NCBI GenBank assembly: GCA_900547295.1
Contig: URGK01000003.1
Coordinates: forward strand, 8,611 to 72,610
Reading direction: 5' to 3'
Source of the DNA: an uncultured Eubacteriales bacterium
GTDB taxonomy: Bacteria; Bacillota; Clostridia; Peptostreptococcales; Anaerovoracaceae
DNA length: 64,000 nt
The position numbers and the translations under genes were made by a program. The notes under the pieces were generated by a model, which worked only from the letters and a program-made list of their open reading frames with translations, was not told where the DNA came from and ran no database searches. Below are positions 60,506 to 64,000 of this stretch, one piece after another; the first letter of the stretch is position 1, and the number at the start of each line of letters is the position of its first letter.

Positions 60506-60529
60506 TTGACAAATACCCATAGAGGGTAT
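60506..60529 (+). promoter_or_regulatory. csoR promoter and CsoR operator
   Basis: TTGACA (60506-60511) is followed by ATACCC-ATAGA-GGGTAT (60513-60529), a pseudo-palindrome like known CsoR boxes. A further GGGGTAT lies at about 60550. Copper would release CsoR and open the operon. Confidence 0.7.
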
Positions 60530-60572
60530 ATCCTGAAAATACGGGACAGGGGTATATCAAGGAGGCAATAAT

Positions 60573-60878
60573 ATGGAACAGAACAAATGCTGCTGCGGCG
60601 AAAAACAGACAATACGTTCAGAGGAACAGAAGAAGTCACTGCTCAACAGACTCAAACGCATAGAAGGACAGGTCAGAGGCATACAGGCGATGATTGAGAG
60701 GGACTCCTACTGCAATGACATACTTATTCAGTCCGCGGCGGTCAGCGCGGCGGTGAACGCATTTAACAAAGAGCTTCTGGCAAATCATATACGAAGCTGC
60801 GTTGTGAGAGACATACACGAGGGCAGAGATGAGGTTGTTGACGAACTGGTTTCCACAATACAAAAGCTGATGAAATAA
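60573..60878 (+). CDS. csoR: CsoR-family copper-sensing repressor
   Basis: 101 residues, all-helical DUF156 fold. KKSLLNRLKRIEGQVRGIQAMIERDSYCNDIL carries the first cysteine and NHIRSCV supplies the His-Cys pair, the C-H-C copper site. An N-terminal Cys-rich CCCGEKQ is extra. It lies upstream of copA, the usual arrangement. Confidence 0.93.
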   Translation: MEQNKCCCGEKQTIRSEEQKKSLLNRLKRIEGQVRGIQAMIERDSYCNDILIQSAAVSAAVNAFNKELLANHIRSCVVRDIHEGRDEVVDELVSTIQKLMK

Positions 60879-60937
60879 CATATATCAAAGGAATATGGGA
60901 AGTATAATAATACAAGTCAGAGAAAGCGGGATAGAAT

Positions 60938-63442
60938 ATGGAGCAATATAACATTACGGGAATGAGCTGTGCGGCATGCTCGGCCAGAGTTGAAAAGGCC
61001 GTATCAAAGGTTCCGGGGGTGACATCGTGTGCGGTCAGTCTTCTTACAAACTCAATGGGAGTTGAGGGAAGTGCAGACCCGCAGACTGTAATAAGCGCCG
61101 TAGAAAAGGCGGGCTACGGAGCATCGCTCAAGGGCGAGGCGGTAAAGTCGGCAGACGAGGACGCGCTTTCAGACCACGAAACACCGGCACTCAAAAAACG
61201 CCTTATAGCATCGGTTGTATTTCTTGCAGTGCTCATGTATTTTTCAATGGGGCATATGATGCTTGATTTTCCGATACCGGCATGGCTTACAGGCGACCAT
61301 GTGGCAATGGGACTTGTGCAGCTTCTGCTTTGCGGAATTATTATGGTTATAAATCAGAAATTCTTCATAAGCGGATTTAAAGCGCTGGCAGGCAGAGCTC
61401 CCAATATGGATACGCTGGTTGCGCTGGGAGCCACCGCATCTTTTGGCTGGAGCGTATATGCGCTGTTTGCCATGAGCAGGGCGCAGGCTGACGGTGATAT
61501 GACGGCGGTTATGACATATATGGACGAATTCTATTTTGAGTCTGCCGCCATGATCCTTACCCTTATAACCGTAGGCAAGATGCTGGAGGCAAAATCCAAG
61601 GGCAGAACCACAGATGCCCTCAAAAGCCTTATGAAGCTGGCGCCTCAGGAGGCGACTGTCGTTCGTGACGGAGCCGAGATTACAGTGCCTGCGGCTCAGG
61701 TTCAGAAAGACGAAATATTTGTTGTAAGACCGGGAGAGAGCATACCTGCTGACGGTATTATAATAGAGGGAAGCAGCGCTGTAAACGAAGCGGCGCTGAC
61801 AGGAGAGAGCATACCTGTTGACAAGGCGGCAGGCAATCGGGTGTCTGCTGCAACAATCAATCAGTCGGGATTTATACGCTGCAGGGCGCTCAGAATAGGT
61901 GAGGATACAACACTTTCACAGATTATAAAGATGGTAAGCGATGCCGCAGCCACAAAGGCCCCTATAGCAAAGGCGGCAGATAAGGTTTCAGGTGTGTTTG
62001 TACCGGTGGTAATCTCAATTGCCGCAGTAACTTTAATAGTATGGCTTCTGCTGGGACAGTCTGCGGCATACGCGCTGGCAAGAAGCATATCGGTCCTCGT
62101 TATATCCTGTCCGTGCGCGCTGGGACTTGCAACACCTGTTGCCATTATGGTCGGAAACGGTATGGGAGCCAGAAACGGTATTCTGTTCAAGACGGCAGAG
62201 GTGCTGGAGAATGCAGGCAAAATCGGTGTTGTTGCGCTTGACAAGACGGGAACCATCACAGAGGGTCAGCCGAAAGTGACGGATATTGTTGCGGCAGAGG
62301 GCTTCAGCGAAGACGAGCTGCTTGACCTTGCGGCGGCTCTTGAAGCAAAGAGCGAGCATCCGCTGGCAAGAGCCGTTATGGAAAAGTATCAGGAGCTTGA
62401 CAAGACTCCGCAGGAGGTTACGGACTTCGAAGCGCTTCCGGGCAACGGTCTTACTGCAAAGCTTTCAGGCAGGAGCCTTACAGGCGGAAGCCTTAAATTC
62501 ATAGGAGAAAAAACAGCCATACCGGACAAGCTGCAGGAAGCAGCGGAGACTCTGGCGCAGCAGGGCAAAACACCGCTTTTGTTTATGTCAGAGGCAAAGC
62601 TTGCCGGAATTATAGCCGTAGCTGATACAATTAAGGCGGACAGTCCTGAGGCTATCAGCGAGCTTCGCAATATGGGCATACGGGTTATAATGCTGACAGG
62701 CGATAACGAGCGTACAGCAAGGGCCATAGGAGATCAGGCAGGCGTTGATGAAGTAATCGCAGGCGTACTGCCCGGCGGCAAAGAGGACGTTATACGAAGC
62801 CTCAAAAAATACGGTAAGACAGCTATGGTCGGCGACGGTATCAATGATGCTCCGGCTCTCACAAGAGCAGATGTGGGCATTGCCATAGGAGCGGGTGCGG
62901 ATGTTGCAGTAGATGCGGCAGATGTGGTTCTTATGAAAAACACTCTGGCGGACGTTCCTGCGGCAATCAGATTAAGCCGCGGCGTTCTGAAGAATATACA
63001 CGAAAACCTGTTCTGGGCATTCTTCTATAACGCTATAGGAATTCCGCTGGCGGCAGGCTGCTTTGCAGCGCTGGGACTTACGCTTAACCCGATGTTCGGA
63101 GCTGCGGCAATGAGTCTTTCCAGCTTCTGCGTGGTAATGAATGCGTTAAGACTCAACCTGTATAAGATATATGATGCGGGACATGACAAAAAACGCCGCC
63201 ACAGCAGTGAAATTTCAGAAACAGGTACAGGCGATGTATGCACTATGAAAATAAAGGGTATGATGTGCACTCACTGTGAAGCCACTGTCAGAAATGCCCT
63301 TGAGGCTCTCGGAGAAGTAAAATCCGCGGAGGTAAGCCACGAGGATGGAGTGGCAGTTGTTGAACTTGCCGGCGCTGCGGACAGTAAAAAACTCAAAAAA
63401 GCTGTAGAAACAGCAGGATATAAAGTGATTTCGATAAAATGA
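60938..63442 (+). CDS. copA: Copper-exporting P-type ATPase with N- and C-terminal HMA domains
   Basis: 834 residues. The N-terminal HMA has GMSCAACSARVEKAV. The core holds the CPC motif (SCPCALGLATP) near residue 390, DKTGT near 434 and GDGINDAPAL. The C-terminus adds a second HMA after residue 770 (IKGMMCTHCEATVRNALEALG), an uncommon placement. Exports Cu+ from the cytoplasm. Co-regulated with csoR and the following HMA protein. Confidence 0.95.
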   Translation: MEQYNITGMSCAACSARVEKAVSKVPGVTSCAVSLLTNSMGVEGSADPQTVISAVEKAGYGASLKGEAVKSADEDALSDHETPALKKRLIASVVFLAVLMYFSMGHMMLDFPIPAWLTGDHVAMGLVQLLLCGIIMVINQKFFISGFKALAGRAPNMDTLVALGATASFGWSVYALFAMSRAQADGDMTAVMTYMDEFYFESAAMILTLITVGKMLEAKSKGRTTDALKSLMKLAPQEATVVRDGAEITVPAAQVQKDEIFVVRPGESIPADGIIIEGSSAVNEAALTGESIPVDKAAGNRVSAATINQSGFIRCRALRIGEDTTLSQIIKMVSDAAATKAPIAKAADKVSGVFVPVVISIAAVTLIVWLLLGQSAAYALARSISVLVISCPCALGLATPVAIMVGNGMGARNGILFKTAEVLENAGKIGVVALDKTGTITEGQPKVTDIVAAEGFSEDELLDLAAALEAKSEHPLARAVMEKYQELDKTPQEVTDFEALPGNGLTAKLSGRSLTGGSLKFIGEKTAIPDKLQEAAETLAQQGKTPLLFMSEAKLAGIIAVADTIKADSPEAISELRNMGIRVIMLTGDNERTARAIGDQAGVDEVIAGVLPGGKEDVIRSLKKYGKTAMVGDGINDAPALTRADVGIAIGAGADVAVDAADVVLMKNTLADVPAAIRLSRGVLKNIHENLFWAFFYNAIGIPLAAGCFAALGLTLNPMFGAAAMSLSSFCVVMNALRLNLYKIYDAGHDKKRRHSSEISETGTGDVCTMKIKGMMCTHCEATVRNALEALGEVKSAEVSHEDGVAVVELAGAADSKKLKKAVETAGYKVISIK

Positions 63443-63455
63443 AAGGAGTACTGAA

Positions 63456-63707
63456 ATGACAAAGACAACTTTAAAAATCGACGGTATGATGTGCGGTATG
63501 TGCGAGTCACATATGAACGATGCAATACGCAAGGCTTTCAATGTTAAAAAGGTGACATCGTCACACTCAAAGGGAGAAACGGTAATCATAAGTGAAGACC
63601 CTATTGAAGAGGCAGCGGTAAAGGATGCGATAGCGCCTACAGGCTACAAGCTTGAGGGTATAAGCAGCGAACCTTATGAAAAAAAGGGACTGTTTGGAAG
63701 AAAATGA
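63456..63707 (+). CDS. CopZ-like HMA-domain protein
   Basis: 83 residues with metal motif GMMCGMCESHM and a beta-alpha-beta fold. RBS AAAGGAG; 13 bp after copA. A copper chaperone role is likely; the C-terminal Lys-rich tail (KKGLFGRK) is extra. Confidence 0.85.
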   Translation: MTKTTLKIDGMMCGMCESHMNDAIRKAFNVKKVTSSHSKGETVIISEDPIEEAAVKDAIAPTGYKLEGISSEPYEKKGLFGRK

Positions 63708-63720
63708 TATGAGAAAGCTT

Positions 63721-63756
63721 AGATCCGGGCATTTTGATGTGTCCGGTTTTTTAATG
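63721..63756 (+). terminator. Possible terminator after the copper operon
   Basis: TCCGGGCA...TGTGTCCGG with six T residues after it; the stem is imperfect. Confidence 0.5.
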
Positions 63757-63815
63757 TTTACAAAACTGTCTAAAAGGCATAGAATTAAAAAAGAATAAAT
63801 ATACAGGAGAAAGTT

Positions 63816-64000
63816 ATGCCGCTTAAAATTGTCAGAGACGATATTGTAAAAGTAAATGCAGATGCTATTGTAAACACGTCAAGTCCAAGCCCGGTAATAG
63901 GGCGGGGAGTAGACCTGCGCATAAACAATGCGGCAGGTCCGGAGCTCGTGCAGCTTGCTTGTCGCATGGCGCATGAACGCAATGCCCGCATCCTCCGGCG
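63816..64000 (+). CDS. Macrodomain protein, 5' part
   Basis: The start ATG follows AGGAGA. MPLKIVRDDIVKVNADAIVNTSSPSPVIGRGVDLRINNAAGPEL has the macrodomain ADP-ribose loop pattern (AIVN, gxGV.xxI). Such proteins remove ADP-ribose or O-acetyl-ADP-ribose. Cut by the window edge. Confidence 0.85.
   Translation, partial: MPLKIVRDDIVKVNADAIVNTSSPSPVIGRGVDLRINNAAGPELVQLACRMAHERNARILR

Noticed and set aside
1..64000. Alternative genetic code (TGA = Trp or TAG = sense)
   Set aside because: recD2, comF and tatD end in TGA at the expected C-termini and TGG is used for tryptophan throughout. The in-frame stops in birA and bactofilin are therefore isolated lesions.
1..64000. CRISPR array, tRNA or rRNA genes
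   Set aside because: No regularly spaced repeats of CRISPR type, no tRNA TPC-arm/acceptor pattern and no rRNA-like stretch were seen on either strand.

Overview
The window comes from a Gram-positive, low-to-mid GC anaerobe of the class Clostridia. The gene set (arginine deiminase pathway, cdaA-cdaR-glmM-glmS, comF with a raiA-type RNA and long HPF, CIRCE-controlled chaperones, sigma-54 amino acid catabolism) fits a gut or oral peptolytic lineage such as Anaerovoracaceae/Peptostreptococcaceae. That placement is inference. No rRNA, tRNA, CRISPR array or complete prophage was seen.

Layout. 1-2.3 kb: 5' end of birA (minus), a bactofilin and an MreB-type actin. 2.3-11.2 kb: an RNA methyltransferase, the arginine deiminase pathway in the order OTC-ADI-carbamate kinase, then carAB behind its own promoter and an ARG-like box. 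11.2-16.8 kb: a 1,615-residue secreted flavinylation-motif/GLUG protein behind three tandem palindromic operators. 16.8-19.8 kb: a tiny transcription unit and argGH (minus). 19.9-28.6 kb: EamA transporter and divergent LysR regulator, a cytidylate kinase-like protein, metG, tatD, yhaM-like, recD2. 28.6-36.9 kb: comF, a raiA-type RNA, a decayed Rpn-type nuclease insertion, hpf, cdaA-cdaR-glmM-glmS. 37-38.5 kb: CIRCE-controlled hsp20 and a J-domain protein, then a FAD oxidoreductase.

39.8-44.9 kb is an eroded accessory island. It holds an ATPase remnant, a DUF2712-like secreted protein, an ABC-2 permease fused out of frame to an NhaC tail, an HTH regulator with tiny membrane proteins, and a broken phosphate-binding-like protein. 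Copies of a 110-bp terminator-associated palindromic element are scattered here and before hpf.

44.9-52.7 kb is a coherent sigma-54 regulon. Two operons each have a -24/-12 promoter and a matching upstream dyad. They encode an unknown protein, a sodium:solute symporter, a small membrane protein and a four-part flavin/iron-sulfur amino acid dehydrogenase (HcnABC/Lhp/SoxBA-like). The cognate PAS-AAA-HTH activator lies between them. 53-57.8 kb holds a split ThrE exporter, a pseudouridine synthase, a TylF-like methyltransferase, a sirtuin and a membrane LuxR protein. 57.9-63.7 kb is metal homeostasis: a divergent P1B ATPase with a small membrane partner (PacL/CtpC-like or ferrosome FezA/FezB-like), then CsoR, CopA and a CopZ-like protein. 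The window ends inside a macrodomain gene.

The observations I rate highest are: (i) the GTTAGC-N4-GCTAAC palindrome shared by the flavinylated surface protein (three copies) and the P-type ATPase pair; (ii) the sigma-54 regulon with its shared TATGCA-N6-CATA upstream dyad; (iii) the raiA-type RNA separated from hpf by an insertion; (iv) the terminator-associated repeat family. birA, the bactofilin gene and glmM each carry one disrupting lesion, which may be real decay or a sequence error.
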